A stretch of DNA of 64,000 nt from an uncultured Dorea sp. (GCA_947063855.1 CAMSTW010000001.1:59466-123465), one strand, 5' to 3'; numbered from the stretch's first letter, positions 28,390 through 38,469 are shown. A program made the numbers and translations. The notes: generated by a model not told the origin, from the letters alone.

Positions 28390-29253
28390 ATGAAGAGAAA
28401 GACACAGAAAACGGCATACCTGTTTTTATTTCCAAGCCTTATGGGAACCGCCGTGTTCGTATTGATCCCATTTGTGGATGTAATACGCCGTTCATTCCTG
28501 AAGGCGGTGGGAAATACATTCGTGGGCCTGGCGAATTATAAGGATGTGCTCGCGAATCAGGCGTTTCAGGAGGCCGTCCGCAATACGGCGCGGTTTCTGG
28601 GCGTCTGCCTGCCGCTGCTTCTGGCGGTTTCCTTTGGTACGGCCCTGATGCTTTACCGTCTCCCGGCGGCGAAGGCATTTTTCCAGACTGTATTCCTTCT
28701 GCCCATGGCGGTCCCGGTGGCCTCTCTGGTGGTATTCTGGAAGATTATTTTCCACGGAAATGGTTTTCTGAACGAGATACTTGCCATCTTTTGGATCCAG
28801 GGGAAGGAATGGATGAGTACGGATGCGGCCTTTGGAATCCTGGTATTCTCCTATATATGGAAGAATCTGGGATATGATATCGTGCTCTGGATCGCGGCGT
28901 TATCGGGCATAGGGGAAGAGCAGTATGAGGCGGCGCGGGTAAGCGGAGCGGGTCCGTGGGAATGCTTCCGTTATATCACGCTGCCGCAGATGAAGCCGGG
29001 GCTGGTCATGATCGGCGTCCTGTCCTTCGTGAATGCATTCCGCGTGTTCCGGGAAGCCTATCTGATCGCGGGCGATTATCCCCATGAGAGCATCTATATG
29101 CTGCAGCATCTGTTCAATAACTGGTTCACGAAGCTGGATATCCAGAAGATGAGCGCGGGGGCGGTGATGATGGCGGCGGCGGTCAGCCTGTTTCTCTGTC
29201 TGCTGGAGAGATGGAATGAGAAGCAGCCGGCAGATGAAGATAACAGGACGTAA
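28390..29253 (+). CDS. ABC sugar permease (MalF/UgpA-like)
   Basis: TM protein with EAA-type loop EQYEAARVSGAGPWECFRYITLPQMKPGL. Confidence 0.9.
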   Translation: MKRKTQKTAYLFLFPSLMGTAVFVLIPFVDVIRRSFLKAVGNTFVGLANYKDVLANQAFQEAVRNTARFLGVCLPLLLAVSFGTALMLYRLPAAKAFFQTVFLLPMAVPVASLVVFWKIIFHGNGFLNEILAIFWIQGKEWMSTDAAFGILVFSYIWKNLGYDIVLWIAALSGIGEEQYEAARVSGAGPWECFRYITLPQMKPGLVMIGVLSFVNAFRVFREAYLIAGDYPHESIYMLQHLFNNWFTKLDIQKMSAGAVMMAAAVSLFLCLLERWNEKQPADEDNRT

Positions 29254-29277
29254 GGAAAGGGGGGGAAATGGTGCGAT

Positions 29278-30126
29278 ATGAGGCAAAGGAAATATATACC
29301 TGTATATATAGCCCTTGGTATGGCGGGACTGCTCATGGCGCTTCCGGTACTCATGATGGTGTGTAACTCCGTCATGGGAGGGCAGGAGCTTAAGGAGGCA
29401 TACGGGGCTGTGCTGGGGGACGGCGCAGGCAGACTGTCGGCAAGGCTTCTCCCCGTGTATCCCACGCTTCAGCCTTACGTGGAACTGCTTCTGGATTCTC
29501 CGGATTTCTTCGTGATGTTCTGGAATTCCGTAAAGCAGGTATTCGCAATCCTCCTGGGGCAGATGGCCGTGGGAACCCTGGCCGCATGGGCGTTTGCAAG
29601 ATACGAGTTTCGCGGACGGAAAATATTGTTTCTTACGTACATGATATTGATGGTCATGCCCTTTCAGGTCACTATGGTTTCCAGTTATCTGGTGCTGTCC
29701 AGATTATCCTTGCTTGACAGTCATCTGTCGCTGATCCTGCCGGGGATCTTCTCGACCTTCCCGGTTTTTATCATGGAGAAATTCTTCCGCGGGATACCGG
29801 GAGAGGTATTCGAGGCGGCGAAGGTGGACGGGGCGGGAGAGCTTACAAGCTTCTTAAGGATCGGGATTCCTCTTGGCAGTCCGGGGATCATCTCCGCGAT
29901 GCTTCTTAGTTTCCTCGAATACTGGAATGCCATGGAGGCGCCGATGACATTTCTCAAGACGAAGGCGAAGATGCCCCTCTCGCTGTATCTGCCGGAGATT
30001 ACGGCAGATCAGATGAGCGCGTCCTTTACGGCGTCGGTGATCATGATGCTTCCGGCGGTGCTGGGGTTCCTGTGGGGACGGGAGTATCTCCAGAAAGGGA
30101 TAGAAGCGTCGGGGCTTAAGGAGTGA
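29278..30126 (+). CDS. ABC sugar permease (MalG/UgpE-like)
   Basis: TM protein with EVFEAAKVDGAGELTSFLRIGIPLGSPGI EAA loop. Confidence 0.9.
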   Translation: MRQRKYIPVYIALGMAGLLMALPVLMMVCNSVMGGQELKEAYGAVLGDGAGRLSARLLPVYPTLQPYVELLLDSPDFFVMFWNSVKQVFAILLGQMAVGTLAAWAFARYEFRGRKILFLTYMILMVMPFQVTMVSSYLVLSRLSLLDSHLSLILPGIFSTFPVFIMEKFFRGIPGEVFEAAKVDGAGELTSFLRIGIPLGSPGIISAMLLSFLEYWNAMEAPMTFLKTKAKMPLSLYLPEITADQMSASFTASVIMMLPAVLGFLWGREYLQKGIEASGLKE

Positions 30127-30206
30127 CCGGAAAAGAGGCAGACTGTCCCCAAACTGCTTTCTGCAAGATGTGAAAGGAAATATTTGGAGAGGTATAGGAG
30201 AGTCAG

Positions 30207-31643
30207 ATGAACAGAAAGATATTAAGAATCATCCTGTCGTTTTTTGCCGTGATGCTGTGCTGTACACTTATCGCACGGGGCGCGTCTTCCATGACGGTGG
30301 CGAAGGTGAAGACAGAGCCGCCCGGACGGGGAAGCCTTGCGGACGAGTTCGAGGGAACGGGCAGTATCAGGGCGAAGGATAAGGTATACCAGTCGCTTCC
30401 GGAGGATCAGAAGGTCATAGATATCCTGGTGAACCCCGGCGGCGAGGTACATGCAGGCGAAGGGATTGTGCAGCTGGATCCGGTTTATCTGGAAGAAAGA
30501 TATAAGGAACAGGCACAGGAGATAGAGAGGCTTAAGCTTCGCATGGAACAGCAGAGGATATCGGGAGCCGTGAAGGCGCGGACTCCGGCGACCGCCCAGG
30601 CACAGCTTACCCTTGACGAGGCCGCCGATGCACTGGCGGCGGCGCAGACTGCGTACCAGGAAGCGCAGAGCCGGTATGATCAGGCGTGCCGGGAGGCACA
30701 GAGCCAGAATGATACAGCTGCGGGGCAGAATGTGCGCCAGGGGACGCAGAGCCAGAATGACACGGTGGCGGGGCAGAATGCACGCCAGGAGGCACAGAAC
30801 CAATATCGTGGGGCAGAGGCCGCGGCGTTGGAGGAGGAGAGAGCGCGCCTTGAGTCGGAGCTTGCCGCGGCAAAGGAGAATTTGCAGGCGGCAGAGCGGG
30901 CATACCGGTCGGCCCAGGGATCTTACGGCGTCGCCAGACAGGACGAGGCCAACAATCAGGCCAATGAAGCCAGCGAAGCCAGAGCTTCCCAGGCGGCGCT
31001 TGGTGAGATGCAGGTGGAGCTTGACGCCTTGCAAAGCAAGCTGGATCAGCTGAACCAGCTTAGGGAGACCGGAGGCGTCATTACAGCCCGAACGGACGGG
31101 GTGCTGGAATCGGCCGGCGCCGGGGAAGGAACCATAACGGCGGGAACAGAGCAGATTACACTGATTGTAGGAAGCATGGAGGCATGCGGTACGATTCCGG
31201 ATGAGAAGATCGCGACTGTTGCGGCCGGGGATGAGATAGAAGTGTCCCTGCAGGGCGAGGCAAAGAAGAAGACCCTCGAGATCGGGCGGGTCGGCCAGGA
31301 TGAGGAAGGGAATTATGTCTGGTATGCGGATCTGCCGGATGGCAATTACCGCGCCGGGACGGGGCTGACCTGCTATTACAGCAAGAAGTCGCAGAGCAGT
31401 TATGACATGCTGATTCCCTTAACGGCGCTTCGGGAATCCGGCGGCAGCAGCTATGTACTGATTGCCGAGATCCGTTCCGGGATATTGGGAGAGTCTTACA
31501 CGGCGGTGAAAGTGGGAGTGACCGTTCTTAAGAAGGACGACTGCTTGGCCGCTGTGGAGACGAATCTGCCGGGAGAGGCCAGGATCATAACGGAATCCAG
31601 CAAATACGTGAAAGAAGGTGACCGCGTACGACTGACCGAGTAA
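30207..31643 (+). CDS. HlyD/RND-type periplasmic adaptor-like protein
   Basis: N-terminal TM, lipoyl-like LVNPGGEVHAGEGIVQLDP, long coiled coil, beta-barrel region. Confidence 0.8.
   Translation: MNRKILRIILSFFAVMLCCTLIARGASSMTVAKVKTEPPGRGSLADEFEGTGSIRAKDKVYQSLPEDQKVIDILVNPGGEVHAGEGIVQLDPVYLEERYKEQAQEIERLKLRMEQQRISGAVKARTPATAQAQLTLDEAADALAAAQTAYQEAQSRYDQACREAQSQNDTAAGQNVRQGTQSQNDTVAGQNARQEAQNQYRGAEAAALEEERARLESELAAAKENLQAAERAYRSAQGSYGVARQDEANNQANEASEARASQAALGEMQVELDALQSKLDQLNQLRETGGVITARTDGVLESAGAGEGTITAGTEQITLIVGSMEACGTIPDEKIATVAAGDEIEVSLQGEAKKKTLEIGRVGQDEEGNYVWYADLPDGNYRAGTGLTCYYSKKSQSSYDMLIPLTALRESGGSSYVLIAEIRSGILGESYTAVKVGVTVLKKDDCLAAVETNLPGEARIITESSKYVKEGDRVRLTE
30699..30806 (+). repeat. 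48-bp tandem repeat (~2.3 copies) in adaptor coiled coil
   Basis: QSQNDTAAGQNVRQGT / QSQNDTVAGQNARQEA / QNQY... Confidence 0.85.
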
Positions 31644-32737
31644 AAAGGAAACTGTCTGTAAGTCTGCTTGTCCTGCTGTTCGCCGGTACGCTGGCCGCAG
31701 AGACGCATTTCTATGCGGGGCTAAAACAGACGGAGGGACAGAGCGGCTTCTATTATAGAGAAAATATACTGACAAGAGAGCAGATAGAAAAATTCTGGGA
31801 AAATGCTTCTGACGATGCGAAGAGGGAGATTGCAGATATCACTCTGTTCAGGGAGAAGCAGGGAAAGCTTCTTAAGAACGAGGACCTGGGCCGTGACGAC
31901 AAGGTGAAACTCATAGAGACGGCCGGAAATATGAACCTGGTCACGCCGGGCCGTCTGATGGCCGGAGCCTATGTGACGGACAGTGACAGGAAGGGGTGCG
32001 TGCTGAGCAAGAAGACGGCAGACACACTCTTTGGCGCCTGTGAGGTAACCGGGGAAAGCGTCCGCCTGGGGGATGATACCTATATCGTGAGGGGAATTGT
32101 AGACCTTGAGAGTCCGCTGTGTATGATCCAGGGAAAGGAGAAGGAGCAGTATTCCTGTATCCGCGCAGAGGCGCCGGGGATCCCGGTCTCTGTCGTGCGA
32201 CGGCGTCTGTCGGGTATCCTTGTGGATGGAAAAGGATGGTTCTCGGAATGCGACCTGTATCTGGGTCTTGGAAGGATACTTCTATATCTGCCGCTGTGGG
32301 CGCTTCTGATTCTCTCATATGCTTATTCCAGACGGAGACTTCCGGAGACATTCCGCTTCCTTGCGGTCATTGCAGGCTTCGCCGGCATATGCGCAATCTT
32401 GCTTCTGAGTCTGCATTTTTCCGACGATTACGTGCCGTCTGCCTGGTCTGACTTCGCATTCTGGACGCAGCTGTTCTCGGATAAGACGGAAGACCTTGGA
32501 AAGCTTCTGAATCATCCTCTGTACGGCGCAGATTCCCGGATGCTTCTGAGTCTGGCAGGAATGCTGGCGGCAGCAGCCGTTCAGTGCGGACTGTTCCTGA
32601 TCTGCCGGCGTGCGGCAGCCGAACTGCCGTCCATGAGAGGCAGATCCAAGTCCGGGGACGAAACTGCTTCACAATCAGACATCATAAATATGGACGGATT
32701 GTGCAGCGTTATACCAGAGAATTATATGCGGAAATAA
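31622..32737 (+). CDS. MacB periplasmic-core-like membrane protein; start codon unresolved
   Basis: Open frame from a TGA at 31619; KRKLSVSLLVLLFAGTLAAETHFYAG signal peptide; PGRLMAGAYVTDSDRKGCVLSKKTADTLFGACEVTGESVRLGDDTYIVRGIV; three C-terminal TM helices; no ATG/GTG/TTG in frame before 31904. Confidence 0.6.
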   Translation, partial: PRTTDRVKRKLSVSLLVLLFAGTLAAETHFYAGLKQTEGQSGFYYRENILTREQIEKFWENASDDAKREIADITLFREKQGKLLKNEDLGRDDKVKLIETAGNMNLVTPGRLMAGAYVTDSDRKGCVLSKKTADTLFGACEVTGESVRLGDDTYIVRGIVDLESPLCMIQGKEKEQYSCIRAEAPGIPVSVVRRRLSGILVDGKGWFSECDLYLGLGRILLYLPLWALLILSYAYSRRRLPETFRFLAVIAGFAGICAILLLSLHFSDDYVPSAWSDFAFWTQLFSDKTEDLGKLLNHPLYGADSRMLLSLAGMLAAAAVQCGLFLICRRAAAELPSMRGRSKSGDETASQSDIINMDGLCSVIPENYMRK

Positions 32738-32741
32738 AAAA

Positions 32742-32827
32742 CGCAGCGGGAGGGATTTGAACCCCCGGAGCCTTGCGGCTCTTCTGCTTTCGAGGCAGAT
32801 GCCATCAGCCAACTCGACCACCGCTGC
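32742..32827 (-). tRNA. tRNA-Ser (anticodon CGA)
   Basis: GCAGCGG acceptor stem pairs with CCGCTGC; GCCTCGAAAGC anticodon loop; long variable arm; GGTTCAAATCC T-loop; discriminator G. Confidence 0.93.
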
Positions 32828-32993
32828 ATGCCCTATATTATAGCACAACTACCCATGCTAAGGGAATACCCAATTTAAAAAAGTTTCCTAATCCTTTGAT
32901 GGTTGTTTTTGGTGCAAAGTTGTTGCAAATCTGCGGCATATTTACAAGAAGATATCACAGAGACCTGTGTTACAATATAGCTTGCAGGCAGGC

Positions 32994-33079
32994 ATGCCTT
33001 GTATAGGACAGCCGGATGCGGTTGTATATTATAGGTATGCCTTTCACAAGATAGCCGGATGCGGTTGCATATTGTAGAA
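32994..33079 (+). repeat. 43-bp imperfect tandem duplication upstream of murT
   Basis: AGCCGGATGCGGTTG(T/C)ATATT(A/G)TAG twice, period 43. Confidence 0.75.
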
Positions 33080-33179
33080 ATGAGTTTACAGGCTAGTCAG
33101 GCCGGAGGGTGAAGAAACTGTGCGGTCAGATGAAGGTTTACAGCATGGCTTACATAGAGACACGAGGTTTTGTTACGAC

Positions 33180-34517
33180 ATGAGATGGAGTTTACGCAGG
33201 ATATCAGCCGTCTGGGCTGCAAAAATCACAGAAAAGATCAGCATCCATATCTTCCGCAGACAGGGAGCGGCGTGGGCGGGGAAGATTGCGCTTAAGATCT
33301 GCCCGTCGATCCTCCATGAACTTGCAGGACAGGTGGGAAGGGGAATATTCGCGGTATGCGGAACCAACGGCAAGACGACCGTGAACAACCTGCTCTGTGC
33401 GGCCATCGAAGCAGAGGGGTATCGGGTTGTCTGCAATCATACGGGGTCAAATATGTTAAATGGTATCGCGTCGGCCTTTGCAGTATGCGCAGGACTGGAC
33501 GGCAATCTTAAGGCAGACTATGCCTGTATCGAGATAGACGAAGCGTCGGCGGGAAGAGTGATCCGGCATTTCCGGCCGGATTATATGGTGCTGACCAACC
33601 TCTTCCGGGACCAGCTGGACCGGTATGGGGAGATTGATACGGCAATGAAGATACTGGGCAGAGTCATGCGCCAGGCGCCAGAGATGAAGGTGGTCGTGAA
33701 CGGAGATGAACCGTTGTCTGCTTTTCTTGCGATGGACAGCGGGAATCCCTGCATTACCTACGGGATCCATGATCCGGTACGCGCCTGTGATCCTTTCCGT
33801 GAGATCCGGGAAGGAAGGTTCTGCAGACGGTGCGGTACAGGCCTTGACTATCATTTCTATCATTATAGTCAGCTGGGGGATTATTATTGCCCAAAGTGCG
33901 GGTTCCAAAGGCCAGGGCTTCAGTTTAATGCGTGCAATATCGAATTCGGTAAGGAGCTCACATTTACCGTTGAAGACAAGAGGATTCATTCCGCCCATAA
34001 GGGCTTCTACAATATCTATAATATACTGGCGGCCTACGCGGCGCTTCGGACAGCCGGGCTTGGCGGAAAGCATTTTGCCCGGGTGGCAGGAAGCTATGAG
34101 CCGGAGAACGGACGGATGGAGGAGTTTTGGATCGGGGGCGTGCGGGTCATGCTGAACCTTGCGAAGAATCCGGCGGGATTCAACCAGAACATCGACGTGG
34201 TCATGCAGGATGAGAATATCAAAGACCTCCTCATTGTGATCAACGACAACGATCAGGACGGCAGAGATATCTCCTGGCTGTGGGACGTGGATTTTGAACG
34301 GCTTAAGAGGACGGCAACAGGTTCTGTCATGGTCAGCGGGCTCCGCTGCAGTGATATGATGCTCCGCATGAAGTATGCCGGGATCGCTTCAGAGATCGAA
34401 GCCGACGTCAGGAAGGCGGTAAAGCGGTCCGTCAGGGAAGGATGCGGGAATCTGTATGTGCTTGTGAATTATACGGCGCTTTATGATATACGCAATATAC
34501 TGAGGAACTGCAGATAA
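33180..34517 (+). CDS. murT: Lipid II isoglutaminyl synthase, Mur ligase-like subunit
   Basis: FAVCGTNGKTTVNN, DUF1727-type C-terminus; adjacent gatD; start uncertain (ORF opens at 33120). Confidence 0.93.
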   Translation: MRWSLRRISAVWAAKITEKISIHIFRRQGAAWAGKIALKICPSILHELAGQVGRGIFAVCGTNGKTTVNNLLCAAIEAEGYRVVCNHTGSNMLNGIASAFAVCAGLDGNLKADYACIEIDEASAGRVIRHFRPDYMVLTNLFRDQLDRYGEIDTAMKILGRVMRQAPEMKVVVNGDEPLSAFLAMDSGNPCITYGIHDPVRACDPFREIREGRFCRRCGTGLDYHFYHYSQLGDYYCPKCGFQRPGLQFNACNIEFGKELTFTVEDKRIHSAHKGFYNIYNILAAYAALRTAGLGGKHFARVAGSYEPENGRMEEFWIGGVRVMLNLAKNPAGFNQNIDVVMQDENIKDLLIVINDNDQDGRDISWLWDVDFERLKRTATGSVMVSGLRCSDMMLRMKYAGIASEIEADVRKAVKRSVREGCGNLYVLVNYTALYDIRNILRNCR

Positions 34518-34636
34518 ATAACCAGATGGAACTTTTACACACGCCGGACCGTCCTGGTGTGCTTTCCGCAAGAGGTGCGGCGGAACATAAGATTATTTTG
34601 TGTGGATGATATCAGGTTGCAGGAGGAAGGAACATC

Positions 34637-35389
34637 ATGGATACCGCAGATATGAAACTTACCATCGGACATCTCTATCCGGATCTGCTGAATCTGTATG
34701 GAGACAGAGGAAATATTGTATGTATGGTCAAGAGATGTCTCTGGCGCGGGATTCGTGCCGAGACGATAGAATTCAATATGGGAGACAGGGTTGATTTCTC
34801 GAAGCTGGATATCGTACTCCTTGGAGGCGGGTCAGACCGGGAGCAGAAGATTGTCTGCCGGGAGCTTCGCAGGATCCGCCGGGAGTTTCAGCGTTATATC
34901 GAGGATAACGGCGTCGTGATCGCGGTCTGCGGAGGCTACCAGCTTCTTGGAAGATACTATAGGACAAAGGATGATATAATCGAAGGGCTTGGGCTTTTAG
35001 ATATCTACACGGAGCAGGGGGACGGCCGCCTGATTGGAAATATCGTCCTTGACAGCGAATGGTCGGACGTGCCGGTGGTGGGATTCGAGAATCACGGAGG
35101 AAGGACGTATATCGGCGGACATAAGCCCTTTGGAAGAGTCCTGTATGGAGCGGGCAACGACGGAAAGAGCGGTTATGAAGGAGTCGTCTATAAAAATGTG
35201 ACAGGCACCTACCTCCACGGCCCGCTTCTCCCAAAAAACGCGCAGATCTGCGATCATCTGATCAAAAAGGCGCTGGAGAGGAAATATGGTCCGGTTCAGC
35301 TTAAGAAACTGGACGACGGGATGGAGATGGCGGCAAATGCGTATATCTGCAGCCGGTTCGCAGGCAGGAAGAGGGCAACGCTAGTATAA
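34637..35389 (+). CDS. gatD: Lipid II isoglutaminyl synthase, glutaminase subunit
   Basis: LTIGHLYPDLLNLYGDRGNIVCM, VIAVCGGYQLLG, GFENHGGRTY. Confidence 0.94.
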   Translation: MDTADMKLTIGHLYPDLLNLYGDRGNIVCMVKRCLWRGIRAETIEFNMGDRVDFSKLDIVLLGGGSDREQKIVCRELRRIRREFQRYIEDNGVVIAVCGGYQLLGRYYRTKDDIIEGLGLLDIYTEQGDGRLIGNIVLDSEWSDVPVVGFENHGGRTYIGGHKPFGRVLYGAGNDGKSGYEGVVYKNVTGTYLHGPLLPKNAQICDHLIKKALERKYGPVQLKKLDDGMEMAANAYICSRFAGRKRATLV

Positions 35390-35403
35390 GACAGGCAGGA
35401 AAG

Positions 35404-35429
35404 AGGGCCGGTGCGTATGCACCGGCCCT
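35404..35429. terminator. Strong hairpin after gatD (terminator candidate, no clear U-tract)
   Basis: AGGGCCGGTGC-GTAT-GCACCGGCCCT, 11-bp stem. Confidence 0.45.
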
Positions 35430-35771
35430 TGGAGGGGGATGAAAAAAATCTATCTGAATTTAGCTAATTGTTAGGCGAAGTCCGGTAATCATACTCTATA
35501 TTATATGTAGTTCCCAAGCACGACTACCGTCTTCTTTCATTTGATGAATTTATTATATAAAACAAATGTGACACAAGTATGTCAAAAACTGGAAATGTTT
35601 ATAAAATTTCTTAAGATAATCATAAGACGGCATGAATATTTATATATTTACAGCAATACATTCGCTTTTTTCGGGTTGACGGAAATGTAATAGATTGGTA
35701 AAGTTAATATAGTGTTAAGATTATCTGTATGTCAGATGTTATATGCCAAAGATTAAAGAGGATGAGACGCT

Positions 35772-36710
35772 ATGCCTAAGAGAAGAAAACCAAAGATAGA
35801 GTTCCGGTACTACAGGATGCCGGAGGGCAGTCCGATCCTGGCGCTGCTTGGCCAGAAGTGGGTACAGGCATACGGGCGGGACGTGGATTATCTGCATTTC
35901 CATAATTATCTTGAGATTGGGTACTGTTATGGAGGGGAAGGGACGCTGACTCTGGGGGAGCGGGATTACCGGTTTACCGGCGGGGAGATCTCCATCATTC
36001 CCAAGAACTATCCGCATACGACCAACAGTGATCCCGGAACGATCAGTAAGTGGGAATATCTGTTTGTTGATGTGGATGGGATTCTGGAAGAACTGTACCA
36101 GAAGGGCGGCAATGAGAAGCGGATGAAGCATCTGCTGCGCAGGATCAATTCCCGGGCGATTTTCCGGGCGATCGAGGATGCGCCGGGGATCGCGAAGACG
36201 GTGCGGAACATCCTGGACATTATGCGGGATACGAAGGAATTCTATATCGAAGAGGCGAAGGGGCTGATGGTAGCGCTTCTGGTGTGCATTGCACGGGAGA
36301 ATCCCATGGAAAAAGGGCCGGTAGAACTGAGCGGAAAGATGACGATACCTGTGTCAAGGGCCCTGGATTATATTACGCTTCATTATATGGAGCCTCTGAG
36401 GGTGGAGGAACTGGCCAGGTGGTGCCATATCTCCGAGACACATTTCCGAAGAGTCTTCTCTACATATATGAAGATGGGGCCGCTGGAATATATTAATCTG
36501 GTACGGGTGCAGACTGCGTGCAACTATCTGAAGAATACCGATGAATCCATGGCAGATATCGCCAGCAAATGCGGATTTACCACGCTTTCTACGTTTAACA
36601 GGAATTTCAAGCAGGTTACAGGTGTGTCGCCGAGCGAATGGCGGAAGCGGCCGGAGAACTTCGAGCAGCAGCTGTTAAAATACTGGATTCATTCGGAGGA
36701 AGGCTGGTAG
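35772..36710 (+). CDS. AraC-family transcriptional regulator
   Basis: Cupin-like N-terminus; C-terminal double HTH (SMADIASKCGFTTLSTFNRNFKQVTGVSPSEWRK). Confidence 0.93.
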   Translation: MPKRRKPKIEFRYYRMPEGSPILALLGQKWVQAYGRDVDYLHFHNYLEIGYCYGGEGTLTLGERDYRFTGGEISIIPKNYPHTTNSDPGTISKWEYLFVDVDGILEELYQKGGNEKRMKHLLRRINSRAIFRAIEDAPGIAKTVRNILDIMRDTKEFYIEEAKGLMVALLVCIARENPMEKGPVELSGKMTIPVSRALDYITLHYMEPLRVEELARWCHISETHFRRVFSTYMKMGPLEYINLVRVQTACNYLKNTDESMADIASKCGFTTLSTFNRNFKQVTGVSPSEWRKRPENFEQQLLKYWIHSEEGW

Positions 36711-36730
36711 CAGATGTATGGATTTCATTT

Positions 36731-36748
36731 CCCGCGGCTTGCCGCGGG
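36731..36748. repeat. GC-rich hairpin element (copy 2)
   Basis: CCCGCGGC-TT-GCCGCGGG, flanks match the 23498 element in orientation. Confidence 0.6.
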
Positions 36749-36821
36749 GAGTTTCATTGGCTGGCATATCAGAGCAGGGAATCTGTAATCAAGAGGATAA
36801 GAAGATAAGGAGAGAGGGAAT

Positions 36822-38264
36822 ATGATACCAGAACCAAAAGAGTTCAGGCTTACAGGCGGGAAGATGGCGCAGAATGCTGTCATGGAGGAACAGGAATGTT
36901 CCGGTATAGGACGGGAGGAATACCGGATCAGTATTACTCCTGAGAAGATCAGGCTTGAAGGCGGCAGGGGGACAGGGCTTGTCTATGCCCGTACGACACT
37001 TGAGCAGCTGCGTCTTATATACGGGGAAGAGCTGCCCTGCATGGAGATCAGGGACTGGCCGGCTCATTCCTACCGTTCCTTCCATATAGATTGTTCGAGA
37101 CATTATTTTACGGTGGATGAACTAAAGAAGATGATCCGGATGTCTGCCTGGTTCAAACAGAATTATTTCCACTGGCACATATCCGACGACCAGGGATGGC
37201 GTATTGAGTGCAGGCGGTATCCGTTGCTTCATAAGATCAGCGCCGTGCGCCCGGGCGATCATTTTGGAAATTATGATTCCGACGAGGGGGAGGATCGGTA
37301 TTACTCCCGGGATGAGGTTCGTGAGATTGTAGAATACTGCGGCAGGTTTGGCATAGAGGTGGTGCCGGAGATTGACATGCCGGGACATGTGACGGCGATT
37401 CTGGCCGCATACCCTGAACTGTCCTGCACGGGGGAGCTGGTGGAGGTAGGCATGAAGGCAGGAATCTTCAAGGAGCTTTTCTGCGCAGGCAGGGAAGAGA
37501 CGTTTACATTCATCAGAAATCTTCTGGATGATATGATGGAGCTGTTCCCGGGGAGATATTTTCATATCGGAGGCGATGAAGCGCCAAAGGAGCGGTGGAA
37601 GGCGTGTCCGCTCTGCCAAAAGCGTATGGAGGAAGAGGGCCTTGGGAACGCGCAGGAGCTTCAGGGCTATATGTGTAACCGGATCGCGTCATATCTGCAG
37701 TCAAAGGGGAAGATACCGATCGTCTGGAACGAGGCGGTCTATGGGGGGAATATAGATAAGGACGTCGTGGTGCAGCTGTGGACGGAGGATAAGGATCATC
37801 AGATCAGGGCACATCTTGACAAGGGCGGGAAGGCGATCCTGTCTATGGTGGAGCACTGCTATTGCGACTATCCCTATGGGATGCATTCTCTGAAGGATAT
37901 GTATGAGCTGAACATGAATCCGGCCGAGCTTGGAGCGCGGGGAGGAGATTCTGTGCTGGGGGCGGAATGTCTGGTATGGACGGAGTTCATCCGCAGCGAC
38001 GCAAGGCTTGAAAAGCTGTGCTGGCCGAGATTCGCGGCTACGGCGGAAGCGGGCTGGTGCGGGGTCCGGCGGCCGGAATATGAAGATTTCCGCAGGAGAC
38101 TTACGGCGCTGTTCCCGATATTTGAGAAGTACAAGATCCAGGCGGCCGGGATGGAGGAATGGGATCCGGATGAGGAGACGGCGGCAAAGCAGACGGCCGG
38201 ATTCCAGATGAATTTCTCCTCCGAGGAGCGCGATGAAGTCAGGAAGGCGCAGGAAGACATCTGA
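36822..38264 (+). CDS. Glycoside hydrolase family 20 (beta-N-acetylhexosaminidase-like)
   Basis: YRSFHIDCSRHYFTVDELKKMIRMSAWFKQNYFHWHISDDQGWRIE; VPEIDMPGH; YFHIGGDEAPKERW. Confidence 0.94.
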   Translation: MIPEPKEFRLTGGKMAQNAVMEEQECSGIGREEYRISITPEKIRLEGGRGTGLVYARTTLEQLRLIYGEELPCMEIRDWPAHSYRSFHIDCSRHYFTVDELKKMIRMSAWFKQNYFHWHISDDQGWRIECRRYPLLHKISAVRPGDHFGNYDSDEGEDRYYSRDEVREIVEYCGRFGIEVVPEIDMPGHVTAILAAYPELSCTGELVEVGMKAGIFKELFCAGREETFTFIRNLLDDMMELFPGRYFHIGGDEAPKERWKACPLCQKRMEEEGLGNAQELQGYMCNRIASYLQSKGKIPIVWNEAVYGGNIDKDVVVQLWTEDKDHQIRAHLDKGGKAILSMVEHCYCDYPYGMHSLKDMYELNMNPAELGARGGDSVLGAECLVWTEFIRSDARLEKLCWPRFAATAEAGWCGVRRPEYEDFRRRLTALFPIFEKYKIQAAGMEEWDPDEETAAKQTAGFQMNFSSEERDEVRKAQEDI

Positions 38265-38335
38265 AGTAAGGGATCCTGTATGGATGCGAAGTGTAAGCAA
38301 TCGCATATTCGGGCTGGTTGAGGCGTCTTCTTGTA

Positions 38336-38364
38336 TTGACATGGTATCAGACAGTTGTTAGAAT
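38336..38364 (+). promoter_or_regulatory. Sigma-A-like promoter of hybrid kinase gene
   Basis: TTGACA - 17 nt - TAGAAT. Confidence 0.6.
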
Positions 38365-38469
38365 ATTAAGGTAGAGAAATAGGTTGTCGAAACATAAGGT
38401 TGTTTCGTGTGAGATATACCAGGACTGCCGAAGAAGGTATCCGTAAGGGAATAGAGGAGAGAACGCACG

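Noticed and set aside
28188-28541. 117-aa plus-strand ORF between the SBP and permease genes
   Set aside because: Overlaps both flanking genes out of frame; no coherent domain.
35404-35429. Riboswitch or attenuator upstream of the AraC gene
   Set aside because: Simple single hairpin directly after gatD, over 300 nt from the AraC start; no conserved riboswitch core recognised.
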